Source: Companilactobacillus kedongensis
GTDB taxonomy: Bacteria; Bacillota; Bacilli; Lactobacillales; Lactobacillaceae
Reading direction: 5' to 3'
Assembly (NCBI RefSeq): GCF_003946625.1
Contig: NZ_RHOR01000001.1
Span: forward strand, 1 to 64,000
Length of the DNA stretch: 64,000 bases
Shown: piece after piece, positions 46,001 to 57,000 of the stretch
Numbering within the stretch: position 1 is the first letter of the stretch
How the letters are laid out: the number at the start of each line of letters is the position of its first letter
Program-made: the position numbers and the translations under genes
The notes under the pieces: generated by a model
The model's input: the letters and a program-made list of their open reading frames with translations, nothing else
Databases searched by the model: none
Told to the model about the DNA's origin: nothing

Positions 46001-47385
46001 TGGGTACTAAAAAACTCTGGGGTGGACGTTTCCAGGCTCAAGCTGAAACTTGGGTCGATGAATTTGGCGCTTCCATTGGATTCGATCAGTTAATGGCTGA
46101 TGAGGATCTTGAGGGTTCTTTGGCACACGTTAAAATGCTTAAGAAAACGAAGATTTTGAATGAATCCGATAGTGATCAAATTATCGCTGGACTTGAAAAC
46201 CTTCAAGAAGAATTACATGCAGGTAAACTTCACTTTACAGTTGAAAACGAAGATATTCATATGAATCTCGAAAGTATTTTGACTGATGAAATCGGACCAG
46301 TTGCAGGTAAACTTCATACCGGCCGATCACGGAATGATCAAGTTGCAACTGATTTCCATCTCTATGTAAAGAATCGTTTGCCTAAGATCATTGAAGAAAT
46401 CAAAACTATCCAGAGTAGCTTAGTTGATTTAGCGGATAAAAACGTTGAAACAGTTATGCCGGGATATACTCATTTGCAACATGCTCAACCAATTTCATAC
46501 GGTCATTATTTGATGGCTTACTATTCAATGCTAAAACGTGATGTTGAAAGATTTGAATTCAATATGAAACACGCAGATATTTCACCATTAGGTGCTGCAG
46601 CTTTAGCAGGAACTACTTTCCCGATCGACCGTCAATTCACAGCCGACGAATTAGGATTCAGTAGTATTTATACTAATTCATTAGATGCCGTATCTGATCG
46701 TGACTTTGCATTGGAATTCTTGAGTAATGCGTCAATTTTAATGATGCATTTATCACGTTTTTGTGAAGAGATCAGTATGTGGGTCAGTTATGAATTTAAG
46801 TATCTAGAATTGAGTGATCAATATACAACCGGAAGCTCAATTATGCCTCAAAAGAAGAATCCAGATATGGCTGAACTTATCCGTGGTAAAAGCGGACGTG
46901 TATACGGACATCTTTTAGGATTGCTTTCGACAATGAAATCATTACCATTGGCATATAATAAGGATCTTCAAGAAGACAAAGAAGGTACATTTGATACAGT
47001 CAAAACTCTTTTGCCAGCCTTGAAAGTCTTCAATGGAATGATCTCCACTATGAAAGTTAATAAAGACAAGATGTATCACGCTACTATTAATGATTTTTCT
47101 AATGCAACAGAATTGGCTGATTATTTAGCTACCAAAGGTATTCCATTTAGAGAAGCCCACGGGATAGTTGGCCAATTGGTATTGAAAGGTCTTGAAGAGC
47201 ATCGAAACTTGCAAGACATCACAATGGAAGAGTTTAAGAAAATTTCTCCATTGATTGAAGAAGATGTCTATCCGGTCCTGCAACCGGAAGTTGCTGTAGC
47301 TAGAAGAAATTCATATGGCGGAACAGGTTTTGAACAGGTAAAGAAACAAATCCAACAAGCCAAACTAGAGTTGGCAGAAAAATAG
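46000..47385 (+). CDS. argH: Argininosuccinate lyase
   Basis: Splits argininosuccinate into arginine and fumarate. 461 residues. Fumarase/aspartase superfamily signature [16 protein letters not shown], plus [13 protein letters not shown] and the catalytic-His segment [11 protein letters not shown]. Starts in a TAATG overlap with argG. No other arg genes lie in the window, so citrulline must come from elsewhere. Confidence 0.96.
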   Translation: MGTKKLWGGRFQAQAETWVDEFGASIGFDQLMADEDLEGSLAHVKMLKKTKILNESDSDQIIAGLENLQEELHAGKLHFTVENEDIHMNLESILTDEIGPVAGKLHTGRSRNDQVATDFHLYVKNRLPKIIEEIKTIQSSLVDLADKNVETVMPGYTHLQHAQPISYGHYLMAYYSMLKRDVERFEFNMKHADISPLGAAALAGTTFPIDRQFTADELGFSSIYTNSLDAVSDRDFALEFLSNASILMMHLSRFCEEISMWVSYEFKYLELSDQYTTGSSIMPQKKNPDMAELIRGKSGRVYGHLLGLLSTMKSLPLAYNKDLQEDKEGTFDTVKTLLPALKVFNGMISTMKVNKDKMYHATINDFSNATELADYLATKGIPFREAHGIVGQLVLKGLEEHRNLQDITMEEFKKISPLIEEDVYPVLQPEVAVARRNSYGGTGFEQVKKQIQQAKLELAEK

Positions 47386-47414
47386 AGGAGTCCTCGAATA
47401 GAGGCTCCTTTTTT
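47386..47414 (+). terminator. Terminator of argGH
   Basis: Hairpin GGAGTCCTC/GAGGCTCC followed by T6, starting one base after the argH stop. Confidence 0.85.
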
Positions 47415-47416
47415 GC

Positions 47417-47589
47417 TGCCTACGGGAGAGCGATAGTTGACCCGCTGTGCGGCCGATTCCAGCCAAGGTCTGGAATCTCAATTTTGAGCTTTGCCTTCGC
47501 AAATCTCAGAATCACCGATGCCGTAAGAACGGCTACGCCGTTCAACGCCATTGTCACTGCGGGTCAACTATCGCTCTTCCTCCGGCTCG
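47417..47589 (+). repeat. Structured element, copy 6 (forward)
   Basis: Lies directly after the argGH terminator. Outer arms 47427-47445 and 47559-47577 are a perfect 19-bp inverted repeat (AGAGCGATAGTTGACCCGC). Inner hairpins GATTCCAG/CTGGAATC, ATTTTGAG/CTCAGAAT and ACGGC/GCCGT are all intact. Confidence 0.86.
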
Positions 47590-47616
47590 TTCTGCACGGA
47601 TAAATTAAAAATAAAT

Positions 47617-47671
47617 AATCCTTAATTATACAGAAACTTTTATGAATTCTGTGTATCTAAGGATTTTATTT
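47617..47671. terminator. Central hairpin between copies 6 and 7
   Basis: Arms AATCCTTAATTATACAGAA and TTCTGTGTATCTAAGGATT are complementary apart from a few bases, with TTATTTT after them. Same position in the pair as the hairpin at 14443. Confidence 0.65.
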
Positions 47672-47684
47672 TCCAGTCTGTATA

Positions 47685-47856
47685 GCCGAAGAATTTGAGT
47701 AATGAAAACAGTTGCGCAAGTGATGTAGAACGGTGATTTTCCGTTCGTACATCACCGACGATTCTGAGATTTGCGGTAGCAAAGCTCAAAATCGAGTCTT
47801 CAGACCTTGGCTGAAGACGGTCGCGTAACAGGTGGAATTACTCAAACTCGTAGGCG
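47685..47856 (-). repeat. Structured element, copy 7 (reverse)
   Basis: Arms AATTTGAGTAAT (47692-47703) and ATTACTCAAACT (47837-47848), inner hairpins AGTCTTCAG/CTGAAGAC, ATTCTGAGAT/GCTCAAAAT and CGG/CCG all present. No minus-strand gene lies upstream of it; the copper promoter begins 26 nt further on. Confidence 0.84.
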
Positions 47857-47881
47857 GCAACCAAAACATCCATCTTAGTTG

Positions 47882-47932
47882 TTGACATTTGTAAACTCAA
47901 AGAATAATATATAACCAAGGATTACAAATGTA
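47882..47932 (+). promoter_or_regulatory. Copper-responsive promoter with two cop boxes
   Basis: TTGACA (47882-47887), 17-nt spacer, TAATAT (47905-47910). A near-match cop box GACATTTGTA (47884-47893) overlaps the -35, and a perfect TACANNTGTA box, TACAAATGTA, lies at 47923-47932 downstream of the -10. These are CopY-type repressor sites, released by copper in characterised Lactobacillales. Confidence 0.75.
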
Positions 47933-47955
47933 AACAAGGGAAAGAGGAAATCATT

Positions 47956-48327
47956 ATGGTAAAAATTTTAGTTTTGATCGTTGGTTTAGCAATTATAGGA
48001 TTTATAGGTTGGTGGTTCTTTGGTAAGCATGAAGTCGCAGAAATATCTGCAGATGTTTCTGATAAGGGTCAAAGTATTGATGTTGAGGTCAATGGTGGCT
48101 ATTCACCTGAAACTGTTGTTTTAAAGAAAGGCGTTCCAGCCACACTTAATTTTACGAGAAAAGATAAATCCAGTTGTTTGGATCGTGTAGTTTTCTCAGA
48201 TTTTGGAATCAATCAAGCTTTACCTATTAATGAAAAGCAAGAGATCAAAATTGATACTACCAAAGCTGGAGAATATCAATGGGCTTGTGGAATGGATATG
48301 TTCCATGGCAAGTTGATCATCAAATAG
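47956..48327 (+). CDS. Membrane-anchored cupredoxin-like protein
   Basis: 123 residues. One N-terminal membrane helix (residues ~3-22), then a cupredoxin-type beta domain with VNGGYSPETVVLKKGVPATL and candidate copper ligands in SSCLDR and WACGMDMFHGK (Cys, Met, Met, His). It may bind copper at the outer membrane face and pass it to or from the ATPase encoded 15 nt downstream. It is the first gene after the cop-box promoter. Confidence 0.82.
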   Translation: MVKILVLIVGLAIIGFIGWWFFGKHEVAEISADVSDKGQSIDVEVNGGYSPETVVLKKGVPATLNFTRKDKSSCLDRVVFSDFGINQALPINEKQEIKIDTTKAGEYQWACGMDMFHGKLIIK

Positions 48328-48342
48328 TTAGGGGATCATAGT

Positions 48343-50268
48343 ATGTCAATTACAAAACGTTTTTGGATATCATTAATATTTTCATTACCAATGTTGGCCA
48401 ATATGATTTTAATGCCATTTGGTTGGATGTTACCGGGTGGTAATTGGACACAATTAATTTTAACGACAGTTATCATGGTTATTTCAGCTAGACCTTTTTG
48501 GCAGAGTGCTTGGGCTTCTTTTACTAAGCATCATTCAAATATGGATACATTAGTTGCCATTGGTACTGTTACAGCCTATGTGTACAGTATTTACGCTATG
48601 GTAACAAAACAGCCGGTTTTCTTTGAGAGTGCTGCTTTTGTAACGACTTTTGTTTTATTAGGACAAGTTTTTGAGGAACGAATGAGAAATAATGCTTCTA
48701 ATGCAGTTGAGAAGTTGGTTGATCTTCAGGCTAAGGACGCTGAGGTTATGCGTGATGGTAAATTGGTTAAGATTCCACTTTCAGATGTTGTTGTAGGAGA
48801 TATCATCCGTGTAAAGCCTGGTCAAAAGATTGCCGTTGATGGGATGATTACTGAAGGAACATCAACTATTGATGAATCTATGGTCACTGGTGAAAGCATG
48901 CCGGTTTCTAAAAAAACTGGGGATAAAGTTATTGGTTCGACTATCAATAGCAATGGTACCTTCATGTTTAAAGCTGAAAAAGTCGGCGATGATACGATGC
49001 TTTCACAAATCGTTGAACTTGTTAAGAAGGCTCAAAACAGTCATGCTCCAATTCAAAATTTAACCGATAAAGTTTCAGATATTTTTGTTCCTGCAGTATT
49101 GATCATCGCTATTTTAACGTTTGTAGTTTGGTACGTTCTCTTGGGTGCCAGCGTTGCTAGTTCATTGATCTTTGCTGTAGCAGTTGTTGTGATCGCCTGT
49201 CCATGTGCATTGGGATTAGCCACTCCAACAGCTCTAATGGTTGGAACTGGACGTTCTGCCAAGATGGGTATTTTGATCAAAAATGGTGAAGTCCTTGAGG
49301 CTGTTAACGACATCAAATCAGTTGTATTTGATAAGACAGGGACTATCACAGTTGGTAAACCTGAAGTTACAGATATTGTTGGAAATGAAAAAGCTGTTCT
49401 TAAGGTGGCTACTGGTTTGGAACAATCTTCAGAGCATCCTTTAGCTTCAGCAATTGTTAAAAAAGCTGAAGAAAATAACGTTTCCGTACCTAAGGTCAGT
49501 CAATTCAAAGCAATTGAAGGAAAAGGTGTCTCAGCCTTGATCGATGATAAGGAATCATTTGTTGGAAATGATAAATTGTTAGACGATGTCAAAATTGACG
49601 CTAAATTAGAGCAACAAGTTATCAAACTTCAAGAAGAGGCCAAAACAGTTGTCTTTGTCGGAGTTGAAAATAAAATTATTGGTTTGATCGCCATTCAAGA
49701 TGCTCCTAAAGAAACGTCTAAAGAAGCAATCGCCGATTTAAAGGCTCGTGGATTAAAGACCGTTATGTTAACTGGTGACAACAAACGTGTAGCCGATGCA
49801 GTTGCCAAACAGGTTGGAATTGATTCAGTTATTGCTGACGTGTTGCCAAGTGACAAAGCTGATCATGTTAAAGCACTACAACAAGATGGTAAAGTTGCCT
49901 TTGTCGGTGATGGTATCAATGATGCTCCAGCCTTGACCGTCGCAGATGTTGGTATTGCCATGGGTTCAGGTACCGATATTGCTATTGAATCTGGTGGAAT
50001 CGTCTTGGTTAAGAATGATTTACGCGATGTTGATCGTGCTTTAGCATTGAGTAAGAAAACCTTTAATCGAATCAAACTCAATTTGTTCTGGGCATTCATT
50101 TATAACATTCTAGGAATTCCAGTTGCTGCGGGTATCTTTTATGGAATCGGTTTAACCCTGAGTCCAGAATTAGCCGGTTTAGCAATGGCCTTTAGTTCCT
50201 TGTCTGTTGTGACAAGTTCAATGTTATTAAATAAAGCTAAAATTACTAGTAAAGCTAAATTTGCATAA
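48343..50268 (+). CDS. copA: Copper-translocating P1B-type ATPase
   Basis: 641 residues, eight predicted helices, no N-terminal CxxC metal-binding domain. Metal site CPCALGLATPTA, phosphorylation loop VFDKTGTITVG, SEHPLASAI (HP motif), MLTGDNKRVAD and GDGINDAPALTVADVG are all intact. The CPC motif points to Cu+. AGGGGATC precedes the ATG. With the cupredoxin-like protein and the cop boxes it forms a copper export unit; the expected CopY repressor and CopZ chaperone are not beside it. Confidence 0.92.
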   Translation: MSITKRFWISLIFSLPMLANMILMPFGWMLPGGNWTQLILTTVIMVISARPFWQSAWASFTKHHSNMDTLVAIGTVTAYVYSIYAMVTKQPVFFESAAFVTTFVLLGQVFEERMRNNASNAVEKLVDLQAKDAEVMRDGKLVKIPLSDVVVGDIIRVKPGQKIAVDGMITEGTSTIDESMVTGESMPVSKKTGDKVIGSTINSNGTFMFKAEKVGDDTMLSQIVELVKKAQNSHAPIQNLTDKVSDIFVPAVLIIAILTFVVWYVLLGASVASSLIFAVAVVVIACPCALGLATPTALMVGTGRSAKMGILIKNGEVLEAVNDIKSVVFDKTGTITVGKPEVTDIVGNEKAVLKVATGLEQSSEHPLASAIVKKAEENNVSVPKVSQFKAIEGKGVSALIDDKESFVGNDKLLDDVKIDAKLEQQVIKLQEEAKTVVFVGVENKIIGLIAIQDAPKETSKEAIADLKARGLKTVMLTGDNKRVADAVAKQVGIDSVIADVLPSDKADHVKALQQDGKVAFVGDGINDAPALTVADVGIAMGSGTDIAIESGGIVLVKNDLRDVDRALALSKKTFNRIKLNLFWAFIYNILGIPVAAGIFYGIGLTLSPELAGLAMAFSSLSVVTSSMLLNKAKITSKAKFA

Positions 50269-50282
50269 TAAAATAATCTGAA

Positions 50283-50340
50283 GAATTCGTTGATCAAGAT
50301 AATTGGGATTAATTATTATCTTGTTTTAACAAATGAATTT
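50283..50340. repeat. Inverted repeat after copA
   Basis: Nested arms GATAAT/ATTATC and GAATTCGTT/AACAAATGAATT, AT-rich, with no strong T-run. Perhaps a weak terminator or mRNA-end hairpin. Confidence 0.5.
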
Positions 50341-50369
50341 GTAAAGATTAATGAGGTATATTAGAGTAA

Positions 50370-50398
50370 AAAAAGACGGAAATTTCCGTCTTTTTTTG
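50370..50398. terminator. Hairpin AAAGACGGAA/TTCCGTCTTT
   Basis: Perfect hairpin with A5 before and T7 after, so it can work on both strands. Near-identical hairpins close the first and second adhesin genes (53981 and 57629). Confidence 0.8.
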
Positions 50399-50454
50399 TT
50401 TTCAGTCCTAAATTAGAACTATTATAAAGGGTATAAGAGGGGGACGTGACTGAT

Positions 50455-53400
50455 ATGCGATTTCAACAATTGAAACATAGATCAAATTCTATTTTAAGGA
50501 AGAAATTATATAAGTCTGGTAAAAACTGGATAGTAAAATCCAGTTTAAGTTTTGCAGGGGGATTAATTCTTTTCGGCGCAACACAAGTTATCAATGTTTC
50601 GGCTGATACAGTTCCCGTAGATCAAAGCCAGAGTGTAGATACTGAAGTACCACAGACTGCTTCTAAACCGAATTATGAAAGCAAATCTGGGACTCAAAAT
50701 CCAACTACAGAACAAATAAATACGCCAACTCCAGATCCGTCTGAGGTAAGTTCAAATACTCAACAAAATACAAATAATACTGATCCAACAACTGTCACAA
50801 AGGATACTAACCAAAGTAATAATCAGGTTATTGATTCAAGATCTAACAATATTACACCTCAAGTAAAATCTAATTATAGTGTGCAGACTAGAACACCAAT
50901 AGCACAAGCTAATGCAGAATCACCAGTACAAGAACAAACTGACAATAATCAAGTAACTACTCAGGTTACGGAAGCAACACTTCCTGCTGATAAAAGTTCG
51001 CTGGGTAGTTGTTATTATTATATTGATGATAACGAAGTTTTACATATTACCGCTGGTGAGTTTACCCAAGAGCAATATGATGCAGAGTATGACCGGATAC
51101 ATGGATCTACGAGTAAAAATGTTAGTTCAATTTTTAATAGCATCGCTAAGCCTTATAATAAAATTTCTTTTGATGGAAAGGTTATAGCACATGGCAGTAT
51201 TGCAAACTTCTTTAACAGTGTAAAGGCAACCGAAATAGACAATATAGATAATTTTGATACATCAGATGTAACCGATTTTAGTAACTTTTTGGCAAATAGT
51301 AAAATACAATCATTTGATTTGGGAAAATTGGATACAAGTAAGGCTACATCAATGTCAGGTATGTTTTCTGGATGTACTGATTTGAATAGTTTGAATACTA
51401 TAAATAGTTCAACTAATAAAATATTTGATGCTTCAAAAGTTACCGATTTTTCCAATATGTTTAATCAAACAAATTTAACATCAATAGATTTAACAGGATT
51501 AGATACTAGTAGTGCAAATAATATCAATGGTATGTTTGCTCAAAACTCTAAAATGAAAACAATTGATGTTTCTGGCTTGGATACTTCCAATGTTACTAAT
51601 ATGGGTAATGTATTTCATTCAATCGGAATTTCTGGAGATGGTTTTGTTGATATCAAAGGATTAGATAAATGGGATACGTCCAAAGTTACTGATATGTCAA
51701 ACATGTTTGCAAATGATAATTTTGATACAGCTAAAATACAACACTGGGATACATCAAAAGTAGAAAATATGAATGGAATGTTTCAGGACTCTACTCTTAA
51801 AGGGGAATTGAATCTACCCAATATTGTTGGTGAGAGTCTTACTAGTATGAGAGATATGTTTTCAGGAGCAAAATACTTAACTAAGATAAATTTAAGTAAT
51901 TTGGATGGTTCAAAGTTAGTTGATGTTCCGACTGAAAGTAATATTGAAACGGCGCTTACGAGTGCATTTTATAATTGTTCCAATTTACAAGAAGTCGATT
52001 TAGATAATTTTAATAGTAAGAATGTAAATGATTACACGACACTTTTTGCTGGCTGTCCCAAATTAACTACAATTAAATGGCCTTATGAAACGACAGATAA
52101 GGCAACTAATTTTAGTCAAATGTTTAGTGGAGACAGTAGTTTAACGACAGATGAGTTAGATTTTTTGAAAAACTTTGTTACTTCAAATGTAACTATATTT
52201 AATAATATGTTTAATGGCTGTACTAGTATAACTACTCTTGAACCTGTGGAGTCTTGGGACGTTAGTTCTGGAACAGACTTTTCATCCATGTTTCAGGGTG
52301 ATTCTTTGTTGACGAAGTTAGATTTATCAAACTGGAATATTAATAATGCAATTATTTTAAAACGTTTCATAAGAAATTGTGTTTCCTTAACCAATCTGAA
52401 ATTGCCGAACTTTGATCCTAAAAATTCCGATGTAAATATGGAATATATGTTAGAAGCTGACGATAAGTTGAATCTGCTAGATCTCTCAAAGTTTATTATT
52501 CCAGAAGATGCTAAAAAAGAGGGAATGCTTAGCAATGTTAAACACCTTTATAAGTTGGTTTTGAGTAAAAAGGTAAACTTAGATGGTACTGATTTAAGCT
52601 ATTTTGATATTTACAAAGGCTGGAATAATGTTGGCACTGATACTGACGATGAACCTGAGAGTAATCTGGGTCTGCATGATGCTAATATGATGATGTCAAC
52701 GTACAGTAACAACAGTGGACCTGATGATACTTGGGTTATTGCTGAACGTAAGATAGTTGATTATCAGATTAAATATGTTGATAACGATACGAAAAAAGAT
52801 TTGAATCCGGATTATGATATAAGTGGCCAATACCGTGAGGGGTTGGATTTATCTATCCCAACGCTTAAGCAAAATGGGATCTTGTTACCAGGTTATGATG
52901 CAGAAACATATTATGATGATAAGGGTATCTCGTACTGGGATGGGAATAATCTAACTGAAACGATCCCAGATTATGGAACTGCTGCTGCTAAGAATCTAGT
53001 TTATACAGTTGGAGTTCCTAAAGTAGATCCATTTACTATTAAAATCAGTGACGTATCAAATCCAATTGTTCTATACGTTAATGAAGTCGTTAAAGATAAT
53101 AAAGGATTGCAAGGTTTAAATAGCACTAAGCAATTGGATCCTGATAAAACAATGCTGCATGTCCAAATGTCAGGTGATATTGATAGAGATTATACTGAAA
53201 CACAGTACTTTGATAGATACCAAAAGAAAGCACCTACAAATATTAAAAATCTAATCGATCTGTTTTTTGATTTGAATGGTATTTTAAATAATGGAGAAGT
53301 ATTGTCGGGTGGTAATTTATCAGTTGATGTAGCTTATGTTCCTAATACTAATAACAATAATGGCAATTCAGGTAATGGAACAGTGGATCGTGCTGTTCAA

Positions 53401-53976
53401 GATATCGACCAAACCAGTGCTACTTTCAGTGATAGGCCAGCGGTTCAACTTTATGATTTTGATGGTAATGTCATTGCAAATAGGAAATTAGGTGTCAATA
53501 CAGATTGGTACAATGATCAAGAAATGACTTTGAATGGTCAAAAATATTATCGAGTTTCGACTGACGAATGGGTCAAGGCTAATGATGTCTATGTATATGT
53601 AGCATCCCTATCAAGAGTCAGAACTTATCAAGGTGGTGCCGTTCAAATGAAGAATGCGCATGTAAATAATGCACGTGGATTAGCGCCTGCTTCTGATTGG
53701 AAGACTGATCGCTATGCAATATTTAATGGTCAAAAGTATTATCGAGTATCGACTAATGAATTTGTTCCTGTTAATAAAGTATATAAGTATGAAGATAGTA
53801 ATAAAGTCATTCATTCTAGACGTGCTACACCGCTTTATGATGAACATGGTAATAGTATTGGACGTACTTTAAATCCTGATACAGATTATAAGACTGATAA
53901 GTATGTTGAAATTGGCAATGAACCCTATTATCGAGTTTCCACTAATGAATTCGTTAAAACTAATGACATAGATTAA
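50455..53976 (+). CDS. BspA-family leucine-rich repeat surface protein with SLAP anchor, copy 1
   Basis: 1173 residues from the ATG at 50455 (MRFQQLKHRS), about 10 nt after GGGGGA; a GTG at 50446 is too close to that site. KxYKxGKxW-type signal peptide (KKLYKSGKNW at 16-25, cut near VSA-DT at ~50). Residues ~50-185 are Ser/Thr/Asn/Gln-rich and low in complexity. Residues ~230-700 are BspA/DUF285-type repeats (FDTSDVTDFSNF, WDTSKVTDMSNMF). Residues ~760-865 resemble a MucBP-like domain (DYQIKYVDNDTKKDLNPDY). The last ~190 residues are three SLAP modules ending in YYRVSTNEFV. No LPXTG, so binding to the wall is non-covalent. Probable adhesin. Confidence 0.88.
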   Translation: MRFQQLKHRSNSILRKKLYKSGKNWIVKSSLSFAGGLILFGATQVINVSADTVPVDQSQSVDTEVPQTASKPNYESKSGTQNPTTEQINTPTPDPSEVSSNTQQNTNNTDPTTVTKDTNQSNNQVIDSRSNNITPQVKSNYSVQTRTPIAQANAESPVQEQTDNNQVTTQVTEATLPADKSSLGSCYYYIDDNEVLHITAGEFTQEQYDAEYDRIHGSTSKNVSSIFNSIAKPYNKISFDGKVIAHGSIANFFNSVKATEIDNIDNFDTSDVTDFSNFLANSKIQSFDLGKLDTSKATSMSGMFSGCTDLNSLNTINSSTNKIFDASKVTDFSNMFNQTNLTSIDLTGLDTSSANNINGMFAQNSKMKTIDVSGLDTSNVTNMGNVFHSIGISGDGFVDIKGLDKWDTSKVTDMSNMFANDNFDTAKIQHWDTSKVENMNGMFQDSTLKGELNLPNIVGESLTSMRDMFSGAKYLTKINLSNLDGSKLVDVPTESNIETALTSAFYNCSNLQEVDLDNFNSKNVNDYTTLFAGCPKLTTIKWPYETTDKATNFSQMFSGDSSLTTDELDFLKNFVTSNVTIFNNMFNGCTSITTLEPVESWDVSSGTDFSSMFQGDSLLTKLDLSNWNINNAIILKRFIRNCVSLTNLKLPNFDPKNSDVNMEYMLEADDKLNLLDLSKFIIPEDAKKEGMLSNVKHLYKLVLSKKVNLDGTDLSYFDIYKGWNNVGTDTDDEPESNLGLHDANMMMSTYSNNSGPDDTWVIAERKIVDYQIKYVDNDTKKDLNPDYDISGQYREGLDLSIPTLKQNGILLPGYDAETYYDDKGISYWDGNNLTETIPDYGTAAAKNLVYTVGVPKVDPFTIKISDVSNPIVLYVNEVVKDNKGLQGLNSTKQLDPDKTMLHVQMSGDIDRDYTETQYFDRYQKKAPTNIKNLIDLFFDLNGILNNGEVLSGGNLSVDVAYVPNTNNNNGNSGNGTVDRAVQDIDQTSATFSDRPAVQLYDFDGNVIANRKLGVNTDWYNDQEMTLNGQKYYRVSTDEWVKANDVYVYVASLSRVRTYQGGAVQMKNAHVNNARGLAPASDWKTDRYAIFNGQKYYRVSTNEFVPVNKVYKYEDSNKVIHSRRATPLYDEHGNSIGRTLNPDTDYKTDKYVEIGNEPYYRVSTNEFVKTNDID

Positions 53977-53980
53977 TTTT

Positions 53981-54009
53981 AAAAAAGACGGAGATTCCGT
54001 CTTTTTTTT
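53981..54009 (+). terminator. Terminator of adhesin copy 1
   Basis: Hairpin AAAGACGGA/TCCGTCTTT around GAT, then T8. Confidence 0.85.
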
Positions 54010-54064
54010 ATTAATTAATTTATTTAAAGGACTATTATAGATGGTAGAAGGGTAAGTGACTGGA

Positions 54065-57000
54065 ATGCGATTTCAACAATTAAAGCGTAGGTCAAATGTT
54101 ATTTTAAAAAAGAAATTATACAAATCAGGGAAAAATTGGGTGATAAAATCCAGTTTAAGTTTTGCCGGAGGGTTGATTCTTTTCGGTGCAACACAAGCTA
54201 TCAATGTTTCAGCTGATACAGTTCCAACTGTTCAAACTCAAAGTGTCGATACAGGAGCACAACAAGGAGCAGCCAAGCCAGTTGATACAGAGAATAGTAC
54301 TGAAACTCAAAATTCAACTTCTGAGCAGACTAGTACACTGACTCCAGATACGACAAATATTCAACAAAATACAGATAATACTGATCCAACAACCGTGACC
54401 AAGAACAGTAGTCAAAATAATAATCAAGTTGTGGAGACAGGATCGAATAATTCTACACCTCAAGTAAAAGTTAATTATGATATTAAGACTTCAACACCAG
54501 TTGCACAGGCAAGTGCACAGTCACCAGTCAGTAATACAGACAATAATATTGCACCACAAAATCAGACTCAAGTAACACAGGAGACTGATCCCAAAACAGT
54601 TCCCGCAGGTTCTATATCCTTGGGCAGTTGTTATTATTATGTTGATGATAATCAAGTTTTACACATTACTGGTGGTGAATTCACTCAGTCAGATTATGAC
54701 GCAGCTTTTAAACGAATAAATGAAAAAAATAATACAAATAACTCAATTTTCACTGGTACCGATAAATCGTTTAACAAAATATCCTTTGATGGAAAAGTTA
54801 TAGCACATGGAGATATCTCAAGCTTTTTTGAATTTTCACAAGCTACAGAGATTGACAATATAGAAAATCTTGATACTTCAGATGTGACTAATTTTACTAA
54901 CTTTTTAGCAAATAGCCATATACAATCATTTGATTTAGGAAAACTAGATACAAGTAAGGCTACTTCAATGAAAGGTATGTTTCAAAATTGTACCAGTTTG
55001 ACTAGCTTGAATACTAGGAACGCTGATGGTCAGATATTTAATACTTCAAATGTTATTGATTTTTCCGATATGTTCTATAATACAAATTTAAGTTCATTAG
55101 ATCTTATAGGAATGGATACACGTAAAGCTACTAATATGGATAGTATGTTTGCTAGTAATAGTAACCTGCATTATCTAGATGTTTCTAGTTTTAATACCTC
55201 AAATGTAACTGATATGTCAAATATGTTTCATGCAATTGGTTCTTCGGGGAATGGTTTTGCCGATATTGCTGGATTAGAGAAATTCGATACTTCAAATGTA
55301 ACTGATATGTCGTTTATGTTTGTACAGGATGATTTTGACAGTTCTAAATTACAAAAATGGAATACTTCAAAAGTTCAGGATATGAGCAGTATGTTTTTGT
55401 ACTCTAATCTTAAAGGAAAACTAGATCTATCAAATTTTGTAGGTGATAGTCTTATTTCTATGTCATCTATGTTTGATGGTGCAACCAAGTTAACAGAAAT
55501 AGATTTAAGCAATTTGAATGCTAAATTAAAAGATACTATAGATAGTAACGGTTTTAATAAATATGGATTTATGCGTGCCTTTGAAGGTTGTCACGATCTG
55601 GTAAAGGTCGATCTATCTAAACTTAATACTAATGACGTAAAAAGATATTCGGATGCTTTTCAAAAATGTCCTAATTTGACTACGATCATTTGGCCCGAAG
55701 TGTCTACAGAGTACGCAAATGATTTTGATTCTATGTTTGCGGGTGATAGTAGCTTAACTTCAGATAATTTAGCTTTCTTGAATAAGTTTAATACTTCAAA
55801 TGTTAAAATATTTAGATCCATGTTTTCTGGATGTCAAGGTATAACGACACTTCATCCTGTGGAATCTTGGAATGTTGATTCAGGTTCAGATTTTTCTTAC
55901 ATGTTTAATAATGATACTTCCCTAACAAGTTTGGATTTATCTAAGTGGAGTATTAATAATGCAAAAATTCTAAATAATTTATTTGCACTTGACACTTCAT
56001 TATCAAATTTAAAGTTACCAAAGTTTGATGATCCTCAAGATCCTAGCTTAAGTATGGAAGAAATATTTGCACAGTGTGATAAATTACATTTACTAGATTT
56101 CTCTAATTTTAATATTCCGACTACTGCTGATAAAGATGGTATGTTTGGTGGTGCTCAACATCTTTATAAATTGGTTTTGAATGATAAAGTAAATTTGAAT
56201 GGTTCTAGCCTAAGTTATTTTGATATTTATAAAGGCTGGTATAACGTCGGTAATGGTACTGATGAAGACCCACAAGGTAATTTGATCCTTCATGATGGTA
56301 ATGAAATGATGAAGACATACAGTAATAATGATGGACCTGATGAGACATGGGTCATCGCTGAACGTAAATATGTTGATTATCAAGTAAAGTATGTCGACTA
56401 TGATACTGGCAAAGACCTAAACCCAGCTTATGATTTGAGCGATGAAACTCGTGAAGGTTGGAATGTTAGTATTCCTACATTTAGTGAGCGTGGCATTTCA
56501 ATACCAGGATATGAATTAGATACTTATTATTATGGCGACGATGGAACAGATTATTCGGATGGATACGATTTGGAAGTTCAAATTCCAGGCTACGGGACAG
56601 CCGCAGCCAAGAATTTAGTTTATACGGTCAGGGTAAAGAGTAAGGCTCCATTTATTATTAAAATAAGTGATGTCTCGAAGCCGATTGTTTTAAATGCTGG
56701 AGATCCTAATGCAATTAAAGATAGTGTAGGACTTAAAAATCTTGATACGACTAAGCAATTGGATCCAGATAAAACAGCTCTTAGTATTGAAATGACCGGC
56801 GGTGAGATGAATTACACTGAACAGCAGTTTTTTGATCGTCTTAACAGAGTGCTGCCTACATCCATTCCAATAAGTAAAAACGTAAAAGATTTAGTAGATC
56901 AATTTATTAAATTTTCTGGATTGGTATCTGATGGAGAAGTGCAAATATCTGGTACCCTAACAATCAATGTTTCGTATGCACCTAATACAGGCAATAATAG

